The notes under the pieces were generated by a model that was not told where the DNA came from, did no database searches, and saw only the letters and a program-made list of their open reading frames with translations. Shown here piece after piece: positions 26,412 through 38,593 of a stretch of DNA of 64,000 bases (within the stretch, counting starts at the first letter, position 1; the number at the start of each line of letters is the position of its first letter). The stretch comes from Sinohyriopsis cumingii (lineage: Eukaryota > Mollusca > Bivalvia > Unionida > Unionidae). A program made the translations under genes and the position numbers. Location: positions 17,684,043 through 17,748,042 of the forward strand of contig CM068839.1 in assembly GCA_028554795.2 (NCBI GenBank). Direction: 5' to 3'.

Positions 26412-27414
26412 TACATTGTTTGAGTGCAGAAAAAACATTAAGGCAAAGGCCTCACTTTCCTGACACTAGAAATATTCTGTTTAACCCTGACATGCCAATG
26501 CAGTGTCCCAGTAGCCTCATTCAACCAGACTCTAACATGGCTTTGTGACATCTCTGCCCAAAAAATTGCCTGGTAAAAAGTTTTTATTGCCAGATATAGT
26601 TTTTCTAAATTTTGAAAATGATTTGATTGACTGATGAAGTGAAGTGATGTAAAAGGCCATTGAGATGATGAGGCCATGTTATATGCACACATGGACACTT
26701 TCGCTTACAGGGTAGCGACCAAAAACCAAATTACAGTCAGTAAATCTCTGATCTTGTTTATCTTGGGGTTTGGCTTTGAATACCTTAAAATGTTTTACTT
26801 GGAATCTAGCAGGCAAGACTAGTGTTATTATCAATCATATATTTGCATATAAAATATTCATTTGACATGTGTGTGTGTGTGTGTGTGTATTCACTTACAG
26901 TGCTAACTTTTACATTATGCTAATTCATGATTGCTTACCACATACACTATTTCACCCTAGGGGACTTACCTTATAGTATTTTTGAAAATGCTATATGGGT
27001 TAGGGGTGATGGCTTATTGTTCATCAAGGCCTTTCGTGCAAAGTATTTGATTGGCTCTTCATCAGAGATGGTTCCATAATGGGATACTTATGGCAACTGA
27101 TTAGAATACAAGTAAAACTCCCATACAATACATGTATGTCAAACATGCATACTCCACAAAAATCTTTTTGTATATTCAACATAACCTTTTATTTCATCAC
27201 CCAGAAAATAATAACCAAAAAATTGCATTATTTAAACAAAATTATATTATCCCCTGCAAAATGAATTTGGAAATTGATATAGGAGTTGATTCAACCTGAA
27301 TTTGACATCTGATATAGGAATGGAGTCCATCTGAATTTTTATTGGTCCATCCATCTGTCACACTTTCCACAATATAACTCCAAAGCTGATTACGATATGT
27401 CTACGAAACCTGGT

Positions 27415-27800
27415 ATACAAATTAGACTAGTGGCCCAGTTGTGCCTTGGTACACATTTTAGACTAGTGATCCAGATATGCCCTGGTACACATATTAGACT
27501 AGTGGCCCAGTTGTGCCTTGGTACACATATTAGACTAGTGGCCCAGTTGTGCTCTGCTGTCATATTAGACTAGTGGCCCTGTTGTGCCTTGGTACACATA
27601 TTAGACTAGTGATCCAGATATGTGTTTGTACACACATTAGACTAAGTGACCCAGATGTGCCTTTGTACACACATTAACTAGTGGCCCAGGTGTATTTGGT
27701 ACACACATTAAACTAATGATCCAGATGCAACTTGGTACACATATTAGACTAGTGATCCAGATGCAACTTGGTAACACATATTAGACTAGTGGCCCAGATG
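27415..27800. repeat. Minisatellite, about 36-bp unit, about 11 copies
   Basis: Unit TAGACTAGTGGCCCAGTTGT followed by GCCTTGGTACACATAT, with a second variant GTGATCCAGAT. Copies are diverged by a few bases each. Confidence 0.88.
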
Positions 27801-28009
27801 TGTGTTTTGCTGTTCACAATTCTTCAGTTCTAATCTTTTGAAAACTTTCATACATTTGTCTGTTCACTCACAAACTATCATTCACACTTTTGTTTCCAGA
27901 AAATTACTCTGAAACCATTTATAATATTTCTGTAAATCTGCTTTGTTTACATATTCAATTCATAGTCCATGTGTACCTTTTGCTATTCTTAATTTATCAA
28001 TAATTAATA

Positions 28010-28390
28010 TTGGTTTAGACATATCTTAAACTAGTGGCATGCATATCCCTTTGGTTTAGATATATTTTAGACTAGTGGTGTATATATACCTTTGGTTTAT
28101 GCATATTTAGACTAGTGGTGTACATATGCCTTTGGTTTATGCATATTTAGACTAGTGGTGTACATATGCCTTTGGTTTATGCATATTTAGACTAGTGGTG
28201 TACATATGCCTTTGGTTTATGCATATTTAGACTAGTGGTGTACATATGCCTTTGGTTTATGCATATTTAGACTCATGATAGACATATGTCTTTGGTTTGT
28301 ACATATTTAGACTAGTGATATACATATTCATCTGGTTTGTACATATTTAGACTAGAAGTGTATATATTCTTTTGGTTTATACATATTTGT
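28010..28390. repeat. Minisatellite, about 40-bp unit, about 9 copies
   Basis: Unit TTTGGTTTATGCATATTTAG followed by ACTAGTGGTGTACATATGCC. It shares the core TTAGACTAGTG with the array 0.2 kb upstream, suggesting that the two arrays have a common seed. Confidence 0.88.
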
Positions 28391-28700
28391 AATTTTTGTT
28401 GAGGGTCTCAGACAATGTTACTTGTACAGTGATGATATTTGAAATGTGCATGCATTTTCTGTGGAGTACTGCATTCCATTCCAAACAGCAGGTCACTGTG
28501 ACCTCTTTCTCAAACTTCTGTGATCATGTTCATTTTTCTTCTTTAGGTGTGTTTCTCGGACAATATTTTTGTTACAGTCATGATATCTGTTTGCATCCAT
28601 TGATATTTAGATGATCCTTTGGGCCATGGTGCTTGTACAATCATCAAACAAGATAAGAACACTAGGCCCCAGAAGTACAAAATCACCATATTAAAGAAAA
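28390..28700. repeat. Dispersed repeat related to 2400-2860
   Basis: Carries GGTCACTGTGACCT, TGTACAATCATCAAACAAG, GATAAGAACACTAGGC and AATCACCATAT in the same order as the copy near 2400-2860. Diverged old interspersed repeat. Confidence 0.6.
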
Positions 28701-28834
28701 ACAACATTATGACAATACATCAACCACTTGGTTTGTCTTCAGATTTATTTAGATTTGACCTTTTCAAGGGTTGAAAAATGCAGATCTCTTGTGTTTAAAT
28801 AAATAGATGCAGGTGAACTTTGCTGTCTTTTGAC

Positions 28835-30430
28835 AGCTTGATTCCCTATTGGTAGTGATCATAACTCATACTGACTGTTGAAAGCTTGATTCCCTATCGG
28901 TAGTGATCATAACTCATACTGACTGTTGAAAGCTTGATTTCCTATTGGTAGTGATCATAACTCATACTGACTGTTGAAAGCTTGATTCCCTATTGGTAGT
29001 GATCATAACTCATACTGACTGTTGAAAGCTTGATTTCCTATTGTTAGTGATCATAACTCATACTGACTGTTGAAAGCTTGATTTCCTATTGTTAGTGATC
29101 ATAACTCATACTGACTGTTGAAAGCTTGATTCCCTATTGTTAGTGAATCATAAATTATACTGACTGTTTTGACAGCTTGATTTTCTGTTAGTATTGATCA
29201 TAAATCATACTCTTTTGACAGCTTGATTTCTTGCTAGTAGTGATCATAATACTGACTCTTGACAGGTTGATTTCATGTTGGTAGTGATCATAAATCATAC
29301 TCTTTTGACAACATTATTTCCTGTTAATAAGTGATCATAACCCATACTAACTTTATTGACAGCTTGATTTCCTAATAGTAGTGATCATAATTCATACTGA
29401 CTCATTAGACAACTTGATTTCCTGTTAGTAGTGATCATAACTCATACTGATACTTTTGACAGCTTGATTTCTGACTAGTAGTGATCATAATTCATACTGA
29501 CTCTTTTGACAGCTTAATTACCTGTTAGTAGTGATCATAACTCATACTCTTTTGACAGCTTGATTTCCGACTAGTAGTGATCATAATTCATACTGACTCT
29601 TTTGACAGCTTGATTACCTGTCAGTAGTGATCATAATTCATACTGATTCTTTTGACAGCTTGATTTCCGACTAGTAGTGGTCATAATTCATACTGACTCA
29701 TTAGACAACTTGATTTCCTGTTAGTAGTGATCGTAACTCATACTGGTACTTTTGACAGCTTGATTTCTGACTAGTAGTGATCATAATTCATACTGACTCT
29801 TTTGACAGCTTGATTACCTGTTAGTAGTGATCATAACTCATACTGATTCTTTTGACAGCTTGATTTCCGACTAGTAGTGATCATAATTCATACTGACTCT
29901 TTTGACAGCTTGATTACCTGTTAGTAGTGATCATAATTCATGCTGATTCTTTTGACAGCTTGATTTCCGACTAGTAGTGATCATAATTCATACCGACTCT
30001 TTTGACAGCTTGATTTCCTGTTTGTAGTGATCATATATCGTACTCTTTTGACAGCTTGATCTCCTGTTAGTAGTGATCATAACTCATACTTACTTTTTTG
30101 TCAGCTTGATTTTCTTTTGGTGGTGATCATAAATCATAATCTTTTTACAGCTTGATTTCCCGTTAGTAAGTGATCATAACTCGTACTCACTCTTTTGACA
30201 GCTTGATTTCCTGTTAGTAGTGATCATATATCGTACTCTTTTGACAGCTTGATCTCCTGTTAGTAAGTGATCATAAATCATACTCTTATGACAGCTTGAT
30301 CTCCTGTTTGTAAGTGATCATAAATCATACTCTTTTAACAGCTTGATTTCCCCATTAGTAAGTGATCATAACTCATACTGACCCTTTTGACAGCTTGATT
30401 TGATGTTAGTAGTGATCAGAAATCTTACTG
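28835..30430. repeat. Large 48-51-bp minisatellite with dimeric higher-order blocks, about 32 copies
   Basis: Unit GACAGCTTGATTTCCTGTTA followed by GTAGTGATCATAACTCATACTGACTCTTTT. The left part (28835-29150) is a homogeneous GTTGAAAGCTTGATTCCC subfamily. The middle (about 29470-30000) alternates two unit types (GACTAGTAGTGATCATAATT and CTGTTAGTAGTGATCATAA), making a dimer of about 100 bp. The right part is degenerate. Each unit contains the palindrome TGATCA. Confidence 0.95.
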
Positions 30431-31111
30431 ACTCTTTACATTAACTTTCACTACTGTGACAATGACACTGGGTTCACTTTTGAGTTAACAATGTAATAGT
30501 ACAATCAATTTAAGCCAACATTTTATTTGTAAAAATTGATGTGTGGTTAAATTATTTAGATTTGTGTGACATCACAATTTTTTAAAAATAAAACCTCATA
30601 GAATGTCATATATAACCACTTTGAAGTCAAGTCCAACATATATCCTAATAGGCCGTAGCATAATGCAGTGGCAGATCAGAGTCTATGTTGTTTGTTCTTT
30701 TGACTACTCCAAACAATCTAATCTTACTATGTGTAGAGGAATTCTTTGAATTATCAAAAACTAGAAACTAGAATTTTAAAACATAAACTGTTGGCACTTG
30801 CAATATGATCTTTTCTCTTGTCATCTGATATGGTGTTGAAACACAAAATAAGCTCAAAGTACAAACATTTCATATTCAATTGCTTTGCTTAGAGTCAGTG
30901 AGAGTTAGATGGGTTCAGTTAGTGCCACTTTCATTAAACATAGGAAACTTTTCAGTGAACAAATTAAAATATTTGATGAAATATCCCTCCTCAAACTCAA
31001 GCCCTCACAAAGAAATGAAAATTACTGGATCTGGCCCAGAAAGTAAAATTTGAATTATAATGCATTCAGGCTTCTTTGTTTTTTGTGCAGTTTCAGTGGC
31101 ATGAATTGAGT

Positions 31112-31399
31112 TCTGCATTCAGCGGCGTCGCTAGGGTTGGTGTCACCCAGTGCGGTAAACTCATGGTGTCACCCCTCCAGACTTCCAAATAAGCACCAGA
31201 CGCTCTGCAGACTGCATGGTGGTACCCTGTGCCTGCTAGTCATGTATTTAACTATGATCGGTTATCCGCTTATGAAATCTGACTAGACCGAGCAGTGTGT
31301 GCTCTGTAAAATTTGCAATTTTTCATTTTGGTGTCACCCCTCTGAGATGGTGTCACCCGGTGCGGTCCGCACCCCCCTAGCGATGCCACTGTCTGTATT
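31112..31399. mobile_element. hAT-like non-autonomous DNA transposon (MITE) with 8-bp target duplication
   Basis: The body at 31120-31391 has ends CAGCGGCGTCGCTAGGG and, as inverse complement of the right end, CAGTGGCATCGCTAGGG. It is flanked by TCTGCATT (31112-31119) and TCTGTATT (31392-31399), an 8-bp duplication with one mismatch, the size made by hAT transposases. The interior repeats GGTGTCACCC and GTGCGGT near both ends. It is 272 bp with no ORF. It sits about 90 bases upstream of the acceptor of the last Cav2 exon. Confidence 0.82.
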
Positions 31400-31484
31400 G
31401 ATTGAAGGATTTTGAGCATAGGAGCAAACTTTACACTCACATAGTTCAAAATACGGCCCTGACAACAATTTTCTTCAATTGCAG

Positions 31485-32392
31485 GTTCAGTTCTTAAGTA
31501 TGAGGATAGCTCTAGTATACCCAGCTCCCCTCAGATGAGAGGACGGCAAAAGATTCGGCGTCCTCCACTGATGTCTCAGCAAAATGTCATTGGAAGTCCA
31601 TTACCAAGTCCATATTTATCAAGGAAGAGTGATATGTACAGATCTACATCACTGGAGACTCGGTCAAGGAGCCCATCACCCAATCTTACGCCTACACCAT
31701 CACTGACACAAGAATATTATGGTTCTGCAAACTTGACTGACAGATCTCGTAGCCCAAGTCCTAGCCTAAGCAGCCCAATAGAAACACCACCAAGAAGGAC
31801 TTCTCGAAAGCTTCCTCAAATTCCTGGGCTCCCAGCCAAGCCTTCTTCCCTTAATCTTGCTCAACCAAAGCTCAAAGAAAACATGCCTCGTGTGATGCCT
31901 TCACCAACAATACCCCAACCTCCCAGGAGTCCTGGGAGTATAAATTTCCCTAAATTAAATTGCTCTCCTACTCGTAAACCAAAATCAAATGTTCCTACCA
32001 ATCTCCATCATGCCCCTCCTCCGGGGAAACTGGGAAGGCCAGAGCCCTACAGTCCGACAGAGAGGAACAATCTAAACAAACCTAGCTCAGCCTTGCTATC
32101 TAGTCATTCAAATCCTCAAAGGATGCTTAGCAGAGATCATGTGGATGTTTATTCTAGTCACAATGTTCTTGGTCATTCTCCAGAACTTAATAGAAGCTGT
32201 GATAGGAGGTTTATGAATCAATTTGATGAACCTACAGCGGGTTCAGACCTAGGACGAGGGCATAACCTAGGGATATCACCAAGTAATATGCCTAATGGAT
32301 ACAAAAGACGTAAACCAGAAAAGCTAGAACTTCGCAGTGACAGTAATGTTCCTCTCACAAGAGATTCTGATTCAGAGTCTGACTGGTGTTAG
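31485..32392 (+). CDS. Cav2-type calcium channel alpha-1 subunit, last exon with RIM-BP and PDZ ligands
   Basis: Terminal exon. After acceptor TTCAATTGCAG its first two bases complete Gly with exon C, then 301 codons run to TAG. The tail is Ser/Pro/Arg-rich and disordered. Two diagnostic motifs are present. At 31804-31839 is RKLPQIPGLPAK, matching the RQLPxTP-type proline motif of Cav2 channels that binds SH3 domains of RIM-binding protein. At the very C-terminus is DSDSESDWC, matching the D/E-x-WC PDZ ligand bound by RIM and Mint1. Vertebrate Cav2.1 also ends in a Ser/Glu/Asp-rich segment closing in DDWC. Both motifs tether the channel at presynaptic active zones. The four visible exons together encode 484 residues. 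Assignment is strong by motif. Whether the gene is the only Cav2 of this animal cannot be said. Confidence 0.85.
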
Positions 32393-33039
32393 CAATGGAG
32401 AACAATACAATTTATTCAATTCTTCCAATTTATTGTCATTTTTTAAATATATAATTTTATTTAATCTATATATTACATTATCATACGTTACATTATGTGT
32501 TTATTCAATTTAAATTCCAGATTCTAGGATTCAAGACTTACAATTTAAAGCATTATGTGGCCCTTAAAAAGGACCAATGTAAAAGGACCATTATGTGGTC
32601 CTTAGAAAGGACCATTGTGTATTCTAGCTAAAGTATGTTCAGCCCTATTTTGTTTCTTTTCAGTCATCATCAAACAGAAACCTGAATCATCAGGAAACCA
32701 TTTTAGTCGTACAGTGGAACCCTGCTACAACAGTGGTTGGGGGTCCATAAAATGACACCATTGTATATCTGGGAATATATTTTATCATGTGATCAGTGTT
32801 CTAAATTAACACTTGGAACTGCTCAGGTTTTGGGGCCAGAAACTATTGAAATAAATGGCAATTTTTTTGAAAGAAATGATATGGTCCATCCTGAAAGTTG
32901 CCAGTTTTGGATTACTGGGCTAATGGCAAATTAGAATTTTGAACATCATGGTCCTAACCAAACAGGAAATGTTTGTAATCACATGATGAGATGGGAATAA
33001 ATATCAACTTTTGATTATAAGTTCAGTCCAAAATTAATC
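32393..33039 (+). other. Cav2 3' untranslated region (probable)
   Basis: AT-rich sequence after the stop codon. An AATAAA at 32996-33001 is a candidate polyadenylation signal, giving a 3' UTR of about 0.6 kb. A second AATAAA lies near 33880. Short duplications of AAAGGACCATTATGTGG occur near 32565-32620. The true end cannot be decided from sequence. Confidence 0.4.
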
Positions 33040-33215
33040 ATCACACAGCATGATCTGAAATTTCATGATGTACTGGCAGAACAGGATCCATATTGGTTGT
33101 TCTAATGATTGCTTCTAATAAACTGCATAGACCTAGATCTGCTATCACATTATTTTACAACAGATCTGGGTCTGTGCAGATTGCTGTTGGACTCTACTTG
33201 TAATTAAGTATGGCA
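33040..33215. mobile_element. CAGATCTG-family MITE, partial copy
   Basis: Holds ACTGCATAGACCTAGATCTG and the inverse segment CAGATCTGGGTCTGTGCAG, followed by GCTGTTGGACT, matching the right half of the 1643-1848 element. The left TIR is not recognisable. Confidence 0.6.
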
Positions 33216-34599
33216 TATTATTACCAATTTGAAAACAAATTTTTCTGAGGTTGGAACTGATCATCAGCATGTATCAAATAACTTTTCATGTCTATTTTCT
33301 TAATGTCAGAGATCAAAAGAAACTGACATGATTTAAATATGATTCATTATATGACAAAAAAGACTTGTTGAAATTTGCTGTAGATCTGGCTGTGTGAAAC
33401 ATTGATTGTACCTGAAAATGTACTTAATCCACTAGGATGAGTATCCATGTAGACAGATTTGCTTACTATCAATCTTGTTTTGCTGTTAATTTACTGGACA
33501 AGGGACCAAAAGTCCAGGCAATGTCATCCTACTTGCATTCTATGAATGTATGTTTTAGTACTTTTGATGCACAGTGTTGTATTTTCTGTTTAGCAGTAAA
33601 TAACAGTAGCAGTGGAGTCATGTTTTGGGGAAACAAATACAACAATTATATTGTGACAGAGAATATATTTTCCTGGTGAACTTCAGACTGATACATCTAA
33701 AATGTATGGCTGTAAATGAACAGATAGTGGCCATTATTTTTGTTGAGCCTGCCTTTTCAGCAGCTTAATGTAATTCCATCATCTGTGTGCATGTATATCC
33801 ACTCATCTGCCCACACCTGACATTATACTTAATCTTATTGTTTTTTACTACATTTTTATGTTTGTCTTTCCTTGCCAAATAAATGACAGGCTACTAAAAA
33901 TGGGGATCTCTTGTGCAGAGTATTAATCAAACCTAACACTACTGACTGTCACAGTTAAACATGTACCATCTGGGACTAGATTTGTTTAGCTAAATTTCTG
34001 ACAGCTAACCATTCTCAACTTATTTTAAACAATAAATTTTTTGGAAGGAAGAGCATTTTTTGAAGATAGTTAATGAAGTCCTCATTAGTACATAAATAGA
34101 ATTGCTCCAAAAGCCTTGAAACTGGTTTCACAAAGCAAGTAAAGATTATTCAGTCTTGTTTTTTTAATATTTTTTTGACACAGTTTTCATACACAAACAC
34201 ATAGCCATCATTTGCTTCATGTAACATAGCTAATTATATTACTTGGCAATTTTTATTACAAAGGAAATGATGATAGTCTAAAGCTCAGTTCATATGTGCA
34301 GTTGTTGTATTCATATTGGCAACAGTGAACAGTATTTATAGTCTGCAATCTGTAGGCTGCTTTATAAATAATGATGCACTCAAACAAAAAAATTAGAACC
34401 ATTATGTGTCTGTGTTTTATCTTAAGTCATACTGTTATAGCCAGGTCCCCCTTAGTATTCATATTTAATTGTTATGGGTAAGTGACTTAACTGGAATACA
34501 TGGTACCTTTATTGATTGTTGTCATCTTTGTGAATAATGAGACACAGAAATGACTTATTTGGTATCGATGGTAGCAATGGTCACATTATTGATAATTGT
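33216..34599. other. Intergenic stretch, nothing recognised
   Basis: AT-rich DNA. An 80-codon open frame at 33437-33679 has no recognisable motif and probably arises by chance. Confidence 0.5.
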
Positions 34600-34800
34600 A
34601 AGATCCTTTATTAAATCACATGACTTCTACATCAGCTACTATATTCAAATGAATCACATGATTTCTACATCAGCTGCTATATTCAACTGAATCACATGAT
34701 TTTAAACATCAGCTGCTATATTCAAGTACTGATCAGCTGCTATATTCAACTGAATCACGTGACTTCTACATCCACTGCTATATTCAACTGAAATTTTGGT
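34600..34800. repeat. Minisatellite, about 38-bp unit, 4-5 copies
   Basis: Unit AATCACATGATTTCTACATC followed by AGCTGCTATATTCAACTG. Confidence 0.8.
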
Positions 34801-34849
34801 ATGATTATACTATGTACATATAGATTGTGTCTTGATATGCTACAAATGT

Positions 34850-35440
34850 TTTGCTGATTGGAATAGTAAAAGTGTCTTGCTAATTGGACTTTTATAACTC
34901 CTATCTTGTTAATTGAACTAGTACAACCATCTTGTTAATTGAACTAGTACAACTCATGTCTTGTTAATTGACTAGTACAACTATTGTCTTGCTAATTGGA
35001 CTATTACAATTCCTATCTTGTTAATTGGACTAGTACAACTCCTGTCCTGCTAACTGAACTAGTACAACTGTCTTGTTAATTGGACTAATACAATATCTGT
35101 CTTACTAATTGGACCAGTTCAACTCCTATCTTGTTAAATGGACTAGTACAACTCTTGTCTTGCTAATTGGATTATTATAATTTGATTATTAGAGCTCCTG
35201 TCTTACTAATTGGACTAGTACAATTCATGTCTTTTTAATTGGACTAGTACAACTCCTGTCTTGTTAATTGGAGTAATACAATTTTTATCTTGCTATTTGG
35301 ACTAGTACAACTTCTGTCTTGCTAACTGGACTAGTACAAATCTTGTCTTGCTAATTGGATTATTACAATGCCTGTCTTGTTAATTGGACTATTACAACTC
35401 CTGTCTTGATAACTGGACTAGTACAACTCCAATCTTGCTA
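34850..35440. repeat. Minisatellite, about 29-bp unit, about 19 copies
   Basis: Unit CTTGCTAATTGGACTAGTAC followed by AACTCCTGT. Individual copies vary in GGACTATTAC, GAACTAGTAC and TTGTTAATT. Confidence 0.88.
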
Positions 35441-36924
35441 TTATGTGTCCATCTCAGTATGATAAATGATATTCATGTCTGTAGCTCAGTGAATTTTCAT
35501 GTGAGTGTCTTGAAATGTAGATAATGTATTTTATGCGTGAATAATTTAAACACCTCTTGTTTCAACATATTGAGCAACACCACACATTCAATAAATGCTG
35601 AAAAAGTGCCCTATGTCATTGGAATCTGTCATGTAGGTCTTGGAAGAGTACATACTTGCTACAGTGGTTAAGGAAGCTATTGTGTGCCACAAGTAAACAG
35701 ACATCATTTGCATCATCTAGTTTTCACTAAACTATTTAAATTTCAACTTAATATATGTTTATTATATGATTTGTCTAATGAACTGATGTAAGAGAGATAA
35801 CTGTCACTGGCAAAAAGTCTGGCAGATCAAGGCCAATATGACAGATATATGCAAGAAACAATAGCAGTCCTAGAACTGAACACGGCAGTACTGAATTGTA
35901 GATTCTGCAGTTTTCACAGCAGCTGCTTGTCTTCTTTCAGACAGATAATTTGTATCAGATATGATTCTATTCCATTGATTTGAGCTTACTGATAAGACTG
36001 CTATACCAGAGACAATATATAAAACAAATGTCATATCCAGTAATGAATGCTTCACGAATACAATGATAAATAGAATCTATTTTAGTTTCTACGCTGAGTG
36101 ACTGGAAAGAAAGGCCTATTGATACTTGTAAATAAGATTATGTGAGGTGAAGTACAGCAGTGAAAACACTGCGCTTAAACTTTTGCTACATTTTATCACT
36201 GATATAGGTAGGTTTTGAGTGCTATAAGGACTGAGAGTTGCTGTTGCTATTCATAGATTTTGAGTGCTATAAGGACTGTGAGTTGCAGTGGCTATTTATA
36301 GGTTTTGAGTAACATAAGAACTGAGTTGCACATGCTAATATTGAAAATCCCTTTTCTTCCTATAATTTCTGTGATGTATTGAGTCTGCATGCACGTCCCA
36401 TGAAAAGTTTTCCCTTAAAGCTCAATGTGTGTGAGTATAAATGCATGTTCATATGTGAACATTATTCTATTGAGTGACTGATTTGACATGATTCTGTAAC
36501 ATTTCACCAGAGTGATTCAATTATATCTATTCTGTGATGAGTATTTCTATATTTTATTTCAGTGTTCAAAATATTTTAATGTTCTCGATGTTTTTCAATA
36601 AGTTTTATTATATGGATAAACATCAATTATAATAACTGTTATTTAACAAATAATGCAAATCATTAATCTTCTGTGTGCAAATTAACTTATTTGTTCTGTA
36701 CATTTGAAATGATCAACTTAAGTTTTTTTAATACATATACTTACATGCAACATGTGGCAACTTTGCTGGAACCTAATTATAAAAAAACACAAAGGAGCTG
36801 GTGAAGCTTGTGTCTTAATATAGAATCTATCTAGAAATATAAAGGAATAATTAATCATGCATGCTTTACTGTTAGCTTGCTTTATCCAACAATTAGTTAA
36901 AAATACAAGTTTGTTAAGGTTATT
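35441..36924. other. Intergenic stretch, nothing recognised
   Basis: AT-rich DNA with a small tandem duplication of GGTTTTGAGTGCTATAAGGA near 36210-36320. No gene seen. Confidence 0.5.
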
Positions 36925-37090
36925 GTATGTACATGCTCATAAGTTAGATCCAATTGCAAACTACATTGACCCAGATCATCCCTGGCAGATCTGGGTCTAT
37001 GCAGTTTGTTAAGATGAGTTAGTAGAACAAACAACTTGGACCCTGGTTTACTGGTACATTATGTGATAGCAGTTCTATGTCTGTGTATTT
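36925..37090. mobile_element. CAGATCTG-family MITE, left-end copy
   Basis: Left end TACATGCTCATAAGTTAGAT, then CCAATTGCAAACTACATTGA and the inverse pair around CCAGATC and GGCAGATCTGGGTC. The right TIR is missing or eroded, and the sequence runs into the 40-bp array. Confidence 0.6.
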
Positions 37091-37094
37091 ATTA

Positions 37095-37295
37095 TATGGT
37101 AATACCATCTAGCAAAGCTTTCATCTGACCAAGATGTGGTAATACCAACTAGCAAAGCTTTCATCTGACCAAGATGTGGTAATACCAACTAGCAAAGCTT
37201 TCATCTGACCAAGATGTGGTAATACCAACTAGCAAAGCTTTCATCTGACCAAGATGTGGTAATACCAACTAGCAAAGCTTTCATCTGACCAAGAT
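37095..37295. repeat. Minisatellite, 40-bp unit, 5 nearly identical copies
   Basis: Unit TGGTAATACCAACTAGCAAA followed by GCTTTCATCTGACCAAGATG. The copies are almost perfect, so the expansion is recent. Confidence 0.92.
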
Positions 37296-37368
37296 GGTAT
37301 CTAAAGGAAAATCTTGAGTCACTGACAGTACATTTTTTATTGCTATGGACAAATGAAGATACCATTTT

Positions 37369-37513
37369 TGCTCACTTATAAGTCAATTCAAACTGCAAAT
37401 AAAGATTTTGTTTGTTCAACTGGTTACTCTTAACAAACTGTACAGACCCAGATCTGCTGGTGCATTGTTTGAGTTTGTGCAGCTTGTGGATGGACTTGAC
37501 TTATAAGTGAGTA
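37369..37513. mobile_element. CAGATCTG-family MITE, short copy
   Basis: Ends GCTCACTTATAAGTCAATTC and, inverted, ACTCACTTATAAGTCAAGTC enclose about 145 bp with CCCAGATCTGCTGGTGCAT. This copy gives the clearest terminal consensus, CTCACTTATAAGTC. Confidence 0.75.
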
Positions 37514-38582
37514 TATACGGTAGATGGTGCAGTGCATTTGACTGAGTTTTATCAATTACTAATACTGTGGTCTTTTACTGACAACATTGTCCCATGTGCT
37601 ACCACTTGGTAGAATGCAACCATGCATGTACCATCATTGGTCAACTGCATTTATCAGGTATCATTTCAGACAAATGCAAAAGCTGAAAAATGGTATCTGC
37701 CTTGTGATATTTGTTTCACTTGTGGGGTTTGAGACTGTACATGAAACATTTCATTTCCAAAGTAAATGGTTAAGAAATTCCGAAATATGACATCATATCG
37801 GCTTTGCATTTCACTTGCTCATGTAATAATTATGAGCAAAGGCTAACTTCACTGAAACTATGCTGGTGGCTTAAGACAACTTGCTGGAAATTTATTATAC
37901 ATCCCCCCCCATCCCCATAATAAAACAAGTTATTATATCATAATTTATATTTATGCAGATTTTTTTTTTCTGTCATACCATGCAAATCTTAAAATTAACT
38001 TCATTATAAATCGTCTCCAATTGTATGTCCATCCTTGAAGATAAACCCATGCTCAAAGATAAGCCCATCTTTGAAGAAAAGACCATCCTCAATTGTGCAA
38101 AATTTTGCCAACTTTTTATTAAATCCAATCCCCAGCTTCACCAAAGTTTAGCAAATATTATCAAAGGATATCTTTGTATGATATTACACACCCCCACCCC
38201 CCAATAGGCCCCAACTATATTTATTTTAAACAGTTTTTCTAGGCAGGCCCTGGTTGTTATTATTGGATAAATATTGTGATAGTACTTCTTCCAATAAAGC
38301 ATTCCACTCACCACTGTTTACAAAATAGTATTATACATTTGGCCAGCCAAGCATAAAAATATGTACATGTATGCCTAAATCTGGTTTAATGAGCATATTG
38401 TCATTGTATCATTCTGTCCTCTTGAGATATTTTTTCCAATGCATAGAAATAAAATCCAGAGACAAAATCAAGAAAATATTTCTTGCTATTACATGATTTT
38501 GATTGTTTCATTTAATTTTATTGCACATATATTCTTCAAGACTCTGCATTTTTGTTAATATAATTGAAAATATATTTATAAT
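37514..38582. other. Intergenic stretch, nothing recognised
   Basis: AT-rich DNA with a small GAAGATAAACCCATG repeat near 38034-38090 and C-runs at 37900 and 38190. Open frames of 60-67 codons are not convincing. Confidence 0.5.
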
Positions 38583-38593
38583 AATGATAATAA

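Larger units (their letters stand above)
26261..31484 (+). other. Cav2 intron, 5.2 kb, repeat-dominated
   Basis: Intron between tail exons C and D. It holds four tandem arrays (26262-26411, 27415-27800, 28010-28390, 28835-30430), a dispersed repeat (28390-28700) and a hAT-like MITE (31120-31391) only about 90 bases before the acceptor. The stretches 26412-27414 and 30431-31110 show no gene. It ends TTTTCTTCAATTGCAG. Confidence 0.65.
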
